DNA of 64,000 nucleotides from JAAZKI01 sp012799905 (lineage in GTDB: Bacteria; Verrucomicrobiota; Lentisphaeria; Oligosphaerales; Oligosphaeraceae), in NCBI GenBank assembly GCA_050949415.1, contig JBMNFR010000001.1:248001-312000 (forward strand), written 5' to 3'. Positions 8,140-17,200 of this stretch are shown here, piece by piece. Numbering within the stretch: the stretch's first letter is position 1; each line of letters opens with the position of its first letter. A program made the position numbers and the translations under genes. The notes beneath the pieces were generated by a model that saw only the letters and a program-made list of their open reading frames with translations, did no database searches and was not told where the DNA came from.

Positions 8140-9440
8140 ACATACGGCAAGCTAAAGCTTGAACTACGTACGGCAGGCTAAAGCCTGCGGGACATACAGC
8201 AAACTAAAGTTTGAACTACGTGCTCCTGCAAGCGAGGTACATACGGCAAGTTGAAGTTTGAACTACATGCGAGATACGTGAGATGTAAGCAGGCTAAAGC
8301 CTGCGGGACATACAGCAAACTAAAGTTTGAACTACGTGCTCCTGCAAGCGAGGGATGTATGGCAGGCTGAAGTTTGAACTACGTGCGAGATACGTGAGAT
8401 GTAAGCAGGCTAAAGCCTGCGGGACATACAGCAAACTAAAGTTTGAACTACGTGCTCCTGCAAGCGAGGTACATACGGCAAGTTGAAGATTGAACTACGT
8501 GCGAGATACGTGAGATGTAAGCAGGCTAAAGCCTGCGGGACATACAGCAAACTAAAGTTTGAACTACGTGCTCCTGCAAGCGAGGGATGTATGGCAGGCT
8601 GAAGTTTGAACTACGTGCGAGATACGTGAGATGTAAGCAGGCTAAAGCCTGCGGGACATACAGCAAACTAAAGTTTGAACTACGTGCTCCTGCAAGCGAG
8701 GGATGTATGGCAGGCTGAAGTTTGAACTACGTGCGAGATACGTGAGATGTAAGCAGGCTAAAGCCTGCGGGACATACAGCAAACTAAAGTTTGAACTACG
8801 TGCTCCTGCAAGCGAGGGATGTATGGCAGGCTGAAGTTTGAACTACGTGCGAGATACGTGAGATGTAAGCAGGCTAAAGCCTGCGGGACATACAGCAAAC
8901 TAAAGTTTGAACTACGTGCTCCTGCAAGCGAGGTACATACGGCAAGTTGAAGATTGAACTACGTGCGAGATACGTGAGATGTAAGCAGGCTAAAGCCTGC
9001 GGGACATACAGCAAACTAAAGTTTGAACTACGTGCTCCTGCAAGCGAGGTACATACGGCAAGTTGAAGATTGAACTACATGCGAGATACGTGAGATGTAA
9101 GCAGGCTAAAGCCTGCGGGACATACAGCAAACTAAAGTTTGAACTACGTGCTCCTGCAAGCGAGGTACATACGGCAAGTTGAAGATTGAACTACATGCGA
9201 GATACGTGAGGATGTAGGCAGGCTAAAGCCTGCGGGACATACAGCAAACTAAAGTTTGAACTACGTGCTCCTGCAAGCGAGAGATGTATGGCAGGCTGAA
9301 GTTTGAACTACGTGCGAGATACGTGAGATGTAAGCAGGCTAAAGCCTGCGGGACATACAGCAAACTAAAGTTTGAACTACGTGCTCCTGCAAGCGAGGGA
9401 CATGCGGCAAGCTAGAGCTTGAACTACGTACGGCAGCCTA
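8140..9440. repeat. Array of about ten 116-bp tandem repeats built from two palindromes
   Basis: The unit beginning GTAAGCAGGCTAAAGCCTGC recurs at 8285, 8401, 8517, 8633, 8749, 8865, 8981, 9097, about 9213 and 9330, an exact 116-bp period until one inserted base. Each unit holds the perfect inverted repeats GCAGGCTAAAGCCTGC and CAAACTAAAGTTTG plus a hybrid GCAGGCTGAAGTTTG and the conserved words GAACTACGTGC and CTCCTGCAAGCGAG. Units alternate in a few variable positions (GAGGGATGTATGGC versus GAGGTACATACGGC). The edges (8140-8284 and 9400-9440) are degenerate. There is no open reading frame and no CRISPR-like spacer. Related copies occur at 59366 and 62511. Confidence 0.93.
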
Positions 9441-9473
9441 AGTGGATGGGCTACAAGCGCTCATTACAAAATT

Positions 9474-10430
9474 TTGCATATTAACCATATTTTCGGCATC
9501 AATTTCATGCGTAATTGGAAAAACATTTTTATTCGTTTGGCCTTGATTGCAGTTGTCATATGCCTATTGCCCTCCTGCGGGGGATTGTCAGGACAGAAAG
9601 CCTCTTTGCCGACGCCCTACCCGGCTGGAATTCGCCCGTTGTTGCTGGCCATCTACCACCCCTATCCTGATTTCAGCAATCTGCCTACTGAGGTGTCGCC
9701 TTTGCCGTCATACACCGGATGGACGGTACACCGCATGGAACGCGATCTGGCACGCATGCGGGACGTCGGTTTTGACGGTGTTTTATTGGCTATTACCCCC
9801 AAGGACTTGGCCAATCCTGTCACGGTAGATGCCATTGGCCAATTTCTGGCATTGGCAGCGGCGCCGTCGCCGAGTTCCCCTACCCCAACCTATACCCCGG
9901 CGCCTATTTTCAAAGTCGGCCTGCTGTTGGCGCCTTCAAAGCCGGTGACACTGCGGGAGGAAAATGTCACCCGCTATCTTGAGAGCAAGAATCTGTTGTC
10001 GTTTGCAGCTGTTTTAAAGCTTGATGGAAAGCCATTTATAGGTTTCAGCGAAAAGGTCGTCCTGATGCCGGACCCGTATTCGACTTGCAGCTGTCGCTTG
10101 TTTGGGCGGGACTGGCCGGCAATGCCCTCTGGGCAAGACGGAGGCCAGTCGGCATTAGGAAAGGAAGGCGTCCAGTGGGTGCGTGTTGCCGAGCATGGCG
10201 GCAGCAGTCCGGTGGACTGGGATGAAAAGACGACCCAATGGCCGCTGTCACGACGTCGCGGCAACGCATTTGCAGAAGGTCTCCGACAAGCTTTTGCGCT
10301 TCAGGCCAGAATTATCATCGTCTCTTCCTGGAATAACTACAGCAACGGCAGTTTCATGGAGCCGAACACACTGGACCATGACGAGATGAGCAAGGTCATG
10401 CGCAACATCTTGAACCAGCATGGGTTATGA
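9474..10430 (+). CDS. Lipoprotein with GH99-like (WbsX/endo-mannosidase-type) fold
   Basis: The product is 318 residues from the first ATG, or 307 from the ATG at 9507, which directly precedes a signal peptide (MRNWKNIFIRLALIAVV) and the lipobox LLPSCGG, so it is a membrane lipoprotein. The mature part opens with LLLAIYHPYPDFSN. It has RDLARMRDVGFDGVLLAITP, typical of a TIM-barrel hydrolase, and ends with IIVSSWNNYSNGSFMEPN, the signature of GH99-like and WbsX-like proteins (usually SWNEYxEGxxIEP). The usual glutamate of that signature is asparagine here (WNNYSNG). The region around DPYSTCSCRLFGRDWPA is unlike known relatives. A carbohydrate-active role is likely; the catalytic residues cannot be confirmed. 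Confidence 0.7.
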   Translation: MHINHIFGINFMRNWKNIFIRLALIAVVICLLPSCGGLSGQKASLPTPYPAGIRPLLLAIYHPYPDFSNLPTEVSPLPSYTGWTVHRMERDLARMRDVGFDGVLLAITPKDLANPVTVDAIGQFLALAAAPSPSSPTPTYTPAPIFKVGLLLAPSKPVTLREENVTRYLESKNLLSFAAVLKLDGKPFIGFSEKVVLMPDPYSTCSCRLFGRDWPAMPSGQDGGQSALGKEGVQWVRVAEHGGSSPVDWDEKTTQWPLSRRRGNAFAEGLRQAFALQARIIIVSSWNNYSNGSFMEPNTLDHDEMSKVMRNILNQHGL

Positions 10431-10516
10431 CTGAGAGCGAACAGCTTCGCAGAAGCAGTAGCAAGTTGAAATCTTTCTGTAAAAGTAAAAAGAAGCCAAG
10501 AAATAAACGGGAGGCT

Positions 10517-10840
10517 TCATTCTGGGTTGGCGTCTTTATCAGATTCAGCTTTGGCTTGTTTCGCGGTTGATAAATCCAACCCCAAGAAAAATGTATCAGT
10601 GAATATGGATATCGGGGTGTCCAGAGTGAAAAATACCACACCCAGCGCCCTTTGATATATCGGCATTTTCCAGCGGTACTGCGGGCTGCAAAGGTAATCT
10701 ATAACGCTCAAATCCATGCGTAACGCAGGATATGGCGACTTGGGGGGATTGTCACTCGTACGCTCATAAATTGCCTGAATCGTCGCACAGCCAGTCAACA
10801 GCAAAGCAACCCAGGGCAATATGACGAGATATTTTTTCAT
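10517..10840 (-). CDS. YceK/YidQ-family small lipoprotein
   Basis: The 107-residue protein has a signal peptide and lipobox (WVALLLTGCATIQ), then YPALRMDLSVIDYLCSP and LGVVFFTLDTPISIFTDTFFLGLDL. The pattern of a YPG-like segment followed by a DLPxSxxxDTxxLP-like segment is that of the YceK/YidQ (DUF1411-type) lipoproteins of unknown function. It lies convergent to the GH99-like lipoprotein with 86 bp between them. The C-terminus is a charged tail (KQAKAESDKD). Confidence 0.75.
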   Translation of the reverse strand: MKKYLVILPWVALLLTGCATIQAIYERTSDNPPKSPYPALRMDLSVIDYLCSPQYRWKMPIYQRALGVVFFTLDTPISIFTDTFFLGLDLSTAKQAKAESDKDANPE

Positions 10841-10920
10841 GTCCTGATTTCTGCTTTTTTCTTGAACTCTTGGCGGTTAGTCCATTATCTTCAACCACAT
10901 GCCAACCACCGCCCAAGGCT

Positions 10921-11703
10921 TCAGCCCAGCAGACGTGTCACTAAATCGGCGTTTTCCTCGACCATGTTGTCGCAGTCAAGTCGGTTCATGCCGACATTGA
11001 TGACATCGCCAGGCTTGATGTTACGCAATGCGTAATCAAAGCCCATGACCGGATCAATGCGGCCAGCGCCAAGGATTTTGTAGGCGATGCAGGGCTTGTC
11101 CAAGGCACGGATCAACGCCACTGCCTGCGCCATGTCTTCCAGCTGGAATTTCTCGCCGCCCGCTTTGGAGTGGACGCTGCCACAGTTGAAGAATGGCACG
11201 GAATGGAAGTCGACGATGTTCATGGCGTGGACCCATTCGTGAGCCTGAAGGTTGTGGGCGGCGACGCCGACCGGAACCCCCTTGGCCTTCGCATAATTCA
11301 CCCATTGCCGGAGTGTGGCGCTGTCCTTTTCGGCGAACAATCGATCAATCAGACCTCCGTGAAAAAACATTGCTCGGCAACCGATAGCGGCTACCAGGTC
11401 AATAGCATCTTCCATGCTCTCGAAGGTGCGAAAGGAAACCTGAGCTATCCATTGCATCGGCCCGCCCATGGCCAGATAGCGCTGTGTCGTCTCAATGACG
11501 TGCGCAGTCTCATTGTTAGTGACAAAAGTGTTGATGCCGGCATTCCAGGCTCGATCCCAGGTTTCCAGAATCCGTTCCGGTGTATGGTAGGTGCGCATGG
11601 CGTCGTCCCTGGCCTTGTTCTGATGGCTGAAACCGCCGAACGGATTTGCCCCAATCAGCAAACGCGTCATCGTCAATCCACAAAAATCGACTGTCGGCAA
11701 CAT
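10921..11703 (-). CDS. Putative TIM-barrel protein of the aldo/keto-reductase-like type
   Basis: The 260-residue protein begins MLPTVDFCGLTMTRLLIGAN, followed by PFGGFSHQN. The pattern RILETWDRAWNAGINTFVTN and the alternating helix/strand segments (PVGVAAHNLQAHEW; PCIAYKILGAGRIDP) are like aldo/keto reductases and related TIM barrels found widely in Planctomycetes and Lentisphaerae as unnamed proteins. The Asp-Tyr-Lys-His tetrad of true aldo/keto reductases is not evident. I chose the ATG with an AGGAACG site upstream; a longer frame adds 26 residues rich in Cys and Arg. It lies alone, divergent from the isochorismatase-fold gene. Confidence 0.7.
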   Translation of the reverse strand: MLPTVDFCGLTMTRLLIGANPFGGFSHQNKARDDAMRTYHTPERILETWDRAWNAGINTFVTNNETAHVIETTQRYLAMGGPMQWIAQVSFRTFESMEDAIDLVAAIGCRAMFFHGGLIDRLFAEKDSATLRQWVNYAKAKGVPVGVAAHNLQAHEWVHAMNIVDFHSVPFFNCGSVHSKAGGEKFQLEDMAQAVALIRALDKPCIAYKILGAGRIDPVMGFDYALRNIKPGDVINVGMNRLDCDNMVEENADLVTRLLG

Positions 11704-11898
11704 CGTTCCTGCCCGCCTTTCCTGAATATCGTCACAACATTGCTTTCGCCTGTCTTTGGCAGCGCTTGCGCATCTGTTCATGGAATCAGAGCAATTTCCC
11801 TGCCACTACCATACTCCAGGCACGCTCCAAATCAAATTCATCAGGTTGCGTTTAGTTTTTCAACTTGAGCGAGGGTGATCAAATATCCCGAGATGAAT

Positions 11899-11927
11899 TT
11901 GAAAAACTGATTGATGAAGGCTAGAAT
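11899..11927 (+). promoter_or_regulatory. Candidate promoter of the isochorismatase-fold gene
   Basis: TTGAAA, a 17-base spacer and TAGAAT are found 110 bp upstream of the ATG at 12037. The rest of the 333-bp gap between the divergent genes (11704-12036) shows no other feature. Confidence 0.4.
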
Positions 11928-12036
11928 ACTTTTTTTGCGGATTCATGCTTCCACCTTGGGGTATGAAGCCACATCCGGGTAGCGTGGAGCCGCTTGCTGT
12001 ATCATAGCACTGTTATTCAGTCAGGACATAGCCACT

Positions 12037-12885
12037 ATGGGTGAATCAAGCAAAAAAAAGCCGGACAACGGCACTGTTATCCAAGTTCCGGCTTGGCATT
12101 ACCAGACTTATGATGTTGACCCTAGCCTGCCCTATCCTCGGTCAAGCTGTGGCGGCTGGGAAAAAGACCTGATTCCAATTGCGCCGGCTCATACAGCGGT
12201 GGTTGTGATGCACGCCTGGGACTGTGGAGACAAAGAAGGCGACGGCGCAGTGTACTATAAATTGGTCGACTACGTGCCCCGCAGCGATGTGATAATCAGA
12301 GACAAGTATCCCGGTTTTATGAAAAAATTGCGCGCGAGCGGCTTTAATGTCATTCATGTCGGCGCAGGTTACGAACGCAGCATCGACAAACTCCCCGGCT
12401 ATGCTCGGGTGCAGGCGCTGTGCCCGGAGGAGCCGGTTTTGGAGGCCATCCAGCCGGACCCGGTGTTGTTGCAATTGCGTCAACTGCATTATGACCGGGT
12501 GCTATATGGCGACCACCTTGAAGAGCTGCGGCGGACGCAGGAAATACGTGTCCGCGACTTTGGCGTGATGCCGGAACCGGATGAGGATGTCGCCTGCACG
12601 AGCGGACAGCTGTTCGCCTGGTGCCGTAAGCACGGGGTCAATCATCTGATTTACACCGGCTTTGCTGTCAACGCCTGTCTGGTCAGCTCGCCCTGCGGAC
12701 GCATCGACATGACTCGCCGGGGGATTATGTGCTCACTGATCCGCGACCTGACGTCGGCGTTGGAAAGCAAAGAGTCGTGCTCTACCGAGGCGTTCAAAGA
12801 ACAAGGCTTGTGGGCCTTCTCGGTCTGGGGCGGATTCATCTTTGAACAGGCTGATGTTGAAAAATACCTGTTCGGCCAAAATTAA
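12037..12885 (+). CDS. Isochorismatase-fold cysteine hydrolase
   Basis: The 282-residue protein has the core of an isochorismatase-like hydrolase: the strand AHTAVVVMHAWDC, then SGFNVIHVGAGYER, and HLIYTGFAVNACLVSSPCG, in which the Cys of NACL sits at the catalytic position. The usual first Asp (in xxxDMQ) is replaced: the strand reads VVMHAWDC, so the Asp would have to be the one four residues later. The Lys of the triad is not clear. It is longer than usual (family about 180-220 residues) with an N-terminal extension. It could be an amidase of the nicotinamidase type with an unknown substrate. AGGA lies upstream of the start. Confidence 0.75.
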   Translation: MGESSKKKPDNGTVIQVPAWHYQTYDVDPSLPYPRSSCGGWEKDLIPIAPAHTAVVVMHAWDCGDKEGDGAVYYKLVDYVPRSDVIIRDKYPGFMKKLRASGFNVIHVGAGYERSIDKLPGYARVQALCPEEPVLEAIQPDPVLLQLRQLHYDRVLYGDHLEELRRTQEIRVRDFGVMPEPDEDVACTSGQLFAWCRKHGVNHLIYTGFAVNACLVSSPCGRIDMTRRGIMCSLIRDLTSALESKESCSTEAFKEQGLWAFSVWGGFIFEQADVEKYLFGQN

Positions 12886-12927
12886 TTCCTATCCATACAA
12901 AATTTCTCACATAACTTAAAGATTCCG

Positions 12928-14172
12928 ATGGAGAAAACAACATCATTCAACGGTTTGCAGAAACTTGATTTTGTCATCAAGCTGCTTAGCTGGCTGACCA
13001 TAGCATTGCTGCTGGCGGCGGTGATAGCAAGAAAGGTCTTTGGCGCGTCGCTTTGGCCGCCTTGGTTTGACGCCTGGATCATGCCGGTGCTGGTCGCTGC
13101 TGCGGTTGGCTATCTGACCAACTACATCGCCATCTGGCTTCTTTTCAAGCCTTATGACAAGCATTTCGGCTTTATTCAAGGCGTCATTCCGCGGGAAAAA
13201 GCCAATTTAGCTGTAAAACTCGGCGATGTCATTTCCGAAAACCTACTGCCTCCGCCTGAGCTGGCCAACCAACTCGGCGCCGTCGTCAAGGCCTATCTGC
13301 AAAATCCATCTCTGCTCGAAGATATCCGGCAAAAAGTCAATTTTTACCTGAAAAAGCACCAATCAGCGATTGCGGCTTTTCTCTTCCCTTATCTTGAGCA
13401 GGCGGTTCGCGCTGCTGTACAGCGCAATTTCACTTCGGAGAATCTCTATGCGCTGTTTGATAACGTCGTCGTGAAATGGCTGGATGTGGAAAAGAACCGC
13501 CAGATGGCGGCTACGGTGATTATCCGGGAAATTAAGCTTAAGGCCCCTCAGTTGACCGTCGCCATCAAACGGCAATTCCGCGATGCCACAGAGACGTACA
13601 TCCGGCAGGAATTCCCAAACTTGTGCAGTTGGCTGCCGGTTGATGACTTTGCCGCTAAATTGATTGATCACCTGAACTGGGAGCAGATTCAGCGACAGCT
13701 TGAAGACCGGCTGAGCGACGCTGAGACTCAGGAGGCCATCTGCGAACAACTGGTCGAACTGGCGCTCAAAATACGCGACTACCTGCAAAGCCAGGCGGCT
13801 TCCGGGAAACTGCAAGAATTGCTCGCCAAAAACCAAGAAAAGGCCGAAAAATTTTTCCGCAACGCTATTGAGGAAAACCTCCCGGCTCTGGTTGACCAAT
13901 GGCTTCGCCAAGACCAGGTCTGGGAAGTCATCCTCAACCATCTTTTGCCGCCGGCCCAGGCGTTCATCCTTGAGCGTTTGCAAAACGACAAAAACGCCAT
14001 TATCCACCAGCTTGACTTGCCTGGCAAAATCGAGAAATCGGTCATGGCGATGGACATGCGTCAAGTCCACAGCACCATCAACAATGTCTCCGGGAAGCAA
14101 CTGGTGGCAATCCAGCTGCTCGGATACCTGCTTGGCGCCATCGCCGGATTCCTGATGATTTTTACGAACTGA
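12928..14172 (+). CDS. DUF445 family membrane protein
   Basis: The 414-residue protein shows an N-terminal hydrophobic pair (LLSWLTIALLLAAVIAR and IMPVLVAAAVGYLTNYIAIW), then the DUF445 hallmark LLFKPYDKHFGFIQGVIPRE, a long amphipathic helical middle, and a C-terminal membrane segment (QLLGYLLGAIAGFLMIF). DUF445 proteins (YheB/YjiN types) are membrane-anchored helical proteins of unknown function. It starts 42 bp after the isochorismatase-fold gene on the same strand, so it is probably cotranscribed. Its stop lies 45 bp from the stop of the convergent giant RHS gene. Confidence 0.9.
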   Translation: MEKTTSFNGLQKLDFVIKLLSWLTIALLLAAVIARKVFGASLWPPWFDAWIMPVLVAAAVGYLTNYIAIWLLFKPYDKHFGFIQGVIPREKANLAVKLGDVISENLLPPPELANQLGAVVKAYLQNPSLLEDIRQKVNFYLKKHQSAIAAFLFPYLEQAVRAAVQRNFTSENLYALFDNVVVKWLDVEKNRQMAATVIIREIKLKAPQLTVAIKRQFRDATETYIRQEFPNLCSWLPVDDFAAKLIDHLNWEQIQRQLEDRLSDAETQEAICEQLVELALKIRDYLQSQAASGKLQELLAKNQEKAEKFFRNAIEENLPALVDQWLRQDQVWEVILNHLLPPAQAFILERLQNDKNAIIHQLDLPGKIEKSVMAMDMRQVHSTINNVSGKQLVAIQLLGYLLGAIAGFLMIFTN

Positions 14173-14216
14173 ATATAACGGCCCGGCGCGGCCAAAAGAT
14201 GCTTAGAGAAATTGGC

Positions 14217-17200
14217 CTACAGTTTGAGCATGGCGGCGATTCTGGCCAAACTGAGTGGATCGTACCAATAGACGCCATGAGCGTCATTGGCTTGGCCTCC
14301 CAGGTCAATCTTAAGGGGGGGCGGCGTCTGCATGAACAGGGGCGTGGCGCTATTTGTATAGCCGATGGCATAAACGAAGGGCGCCAAATGCACGATCCAG
14401 TCAGAGCGGGTGAATATATTCATCCAACCTTGGTACGGGAAGCGCGGCGTTGTGTCGGCAGACAGCGGCGACCCCATAGTCACCCAGCTGTTTAAAGTCA
14501 CCGGCTGGCGATTGAGAGCATCGCGACTCAACACGGTTCCCCAACTGTGTGAGACCACGTTGATTTTGGCATAGCCCTTGGCTGGCAGGGTCGCCAAGCA
14601 ATGCGTCAGGCTCGCCAAGGCAATGCCATGATGAATCGGATTCGGCGGCAGCAGAACCTGAGCCAACTGGCAGCCAGACCAGACGAACTGATAATAGTCA
14701 TGCTCAACGCCGTGCTCCTTAAGCAGACCGATAAAATCGTCGGCATAACCTGGAGCGTGATGTTGAAGTCCATGTACGATGACAGTGGCCTGGTCGTGTC
14801 CGCGGGGCTTGGCTGAAAATACCAGGGTCATCCCCGGGTCTGCGAATTTTCCAGCCAGATATTCAATTCCGCCGCGCCAGAATCGGAGCATGGGCGGCCC
14901 ACTGCCAGACATCATTGCGGCCTGAAGCAGGATCATGCCGAAGCACCCGGTCGGATCACGATAGTTGACCGGGTCATTGCGGCAATAGGCATAACGATGC
15001 AGACTCAAGGGCTGCTCTGGATCACCGGGGTGCTGGTCACGTGAAATGAAAATGCCGACTTCCGGCCAGTAGAACCGCGAACGCAGATACACCAAGCCGG
15101 TGGTCGGGTCTTGCCATTCGCCGGCAAAGCCGAGGCCTGGTTCAGGCGTCACGCCAGTGGGCAATGGCTGTCCCCACGAATCATAGTCAGCGGGCGAACC
15201 AGCGGCGACATCGCCCTGCCCCAAAAATCCGCGCACGTTGCCGGCATTGTCAGTCAGGCAGCGCAGTCGACCCAAGCGACTGGAATACATAGCCAATAGC
15301 GAGCCTGACCAAAGACAAAAACGCTGGTCAACGATGACGCCGTCCCGGCTCTCAACCGTTTCCAGCAGTTGCGGGACGGTATCCGGGGTTAAACCAAGGC
15401 TGCGGAAGCGGATTTCCTGCCGGGAAACGCTCCCGTCGTCAGCGATGGTTGTCGTCACCTGGCTGGATAGAAGTCCTTCGGCATCATAGGTGTAGTCTAT
15501 CCGCTGTTCTCCGGCTTTCCGGCCCTGTTCGTCATGCTTGACAATAATGACTGCTGTCAGTTTGTTTTCGCAATCCCAGATGAATTGTCGTTCCGGCTCT
15601 TGTCGACCTTGGTGATAGACGGCGGTCAGAGAGCCGTTGTCATCCCAGACAAAATCGCGCTGGATGGTTTGTTCAGCTGTTTTGCTCGTTTCTGTCAGCA
15701 GCCGGTCGTTGACGTCAAAACTGCGTTGACGGAGGAGAAACTCACCGTCAGCGTATTGTCGATAGTCGGCTAAACGGTTGCCAGCCAGGTCATAATAGAA
15801 ATCCTGGACATAGCACATTTGTTTTGCTCCCGGTGCGTCGGACTCTTCCCGGCGCAGCCTTCCCCAGGCGTCATACTGCCATTGACGACGGCGTTCCTGG
15901 TGGTTGCCGTCAGCCAGTTGTCTTGTTTCCAAAGCCGTGGTTTGGCGCCCGGCAGCGTCAGCGGTCGTTTCGCATGCGTAGAGCACCTGGCCGGTCTTAT
16001 CCAAGTGTCGGATGGCGGCGGGTCTGGCTTGGGCGTCCCATTCCCAGGCAGTGCAGCCGCCGTCCGGGAAATCCACCCTGGCCAGGAGACCGCGCTGATC
16101 ATATTCGAGGCGATAATCATCGTCAACACCGGGCGTTATCGTCACGCTGACTTGTGCGCAAAGGCCATTTTCGCCATATTCATAGCGGCACTCGGCCATA
16201 TCCGTCGTCAAGCGGGTGACCCGGTCGTCCAGATCGTATTCCATGCTGACGGGAGGTTCTTCATCCAGGCGTCGTTCCAGCAGGCGTCCGAGATGGTCGT
16301 GGGTCATGGCGAGCGTTTGGCTCTGGCCGGTGTCAAAGTCCTGGCGGGTGATCTGCTGTGGCCGTCCGCAAGAATCATACGAGCAGATATATTCACGGAG
16401 GATGTTGTCGCTGTCCCCTGCCCCGGCATGGGTGCGTCGCCGCAGCCGCTCATGGTTCTGATAGTAGTAGGTCGTGCAATTGCCGGCAAAGTCAAACCGA
16501 CGGCTTGGGCGCAAGCCATCGTCAGCATAGAAAATTTGACTTTCCTGACCGTCAGGGAGACATTCACCGATCGGGCGGCCAAGTTCATCCCGCCGATACC
16601 TGGTCAGGCGGCCCAGAGGGTCGAGCACGCCGGTGAGAATTTTACTGGAGTGGTATTGGAAGACAAACTCGGCAGAGCCGGAGGGTGCCAAGGCTGCGTC
16701 TGGCGCGTCGCGTTCGTCCAGCGGCGGCAGGAGGTGGCGCAATGGCTGGCCTTGGGAATCGCGTTGTGTTTCGCGGCAATTCCCGACCTCGTCAATGACT
16801 GTGAGCAGGCGGCCTTGTGCATCATAGACATAGTCCCGGCGACCGCCGTTGGCGGCAATTCGGGCTGAAAGCAATCCACGGGCGTCATATTCAAATCTGG
16901 TGGTGTTGCCGACGGGGTCGGCTAAGCTCAAGAGTTCTCCAATCGGCCCATAAGTGCGCAGCCAGCGCCCTCCTCCTGGCATCGTCAACTCAATGATTCG
17001 ACCGATTGCATCGCGTTGATAAAACGTCCGCAGGCCAGTGGCTGATTCTTCGGCAATCAATTGTCCGCCAGCATCATACATAGCTTGTTTCCGGCGCGTT
17101 TCCCGGCCCGGGCTGCGGGCATGACAGGCGTAGAGTTCGTTTCCGAGGGCCTGACACTCGATGATTCCATCAGCCAAGGTCGCCACAGCGGTTTGACGTC

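Noticed and set aside
8140..9440. Possible CRISPR array
   Set aside because: The period is 116 bp with no unique spacers, repeats are themselves palindromic, and no cas gene is nearby.
14185..14220. GGCCAA/TTGGCC hairpin between the DUF445 and RHS genes as a bidirectional terminator
   Set aside because: The arms are only six bases with a long loop and no T-run on either side.
15819..16868. 349-codon plus-strand frame
   Set aside because: It is a shadow of the YD-repeat region; GC-rich genes often leave the opposite strand open.
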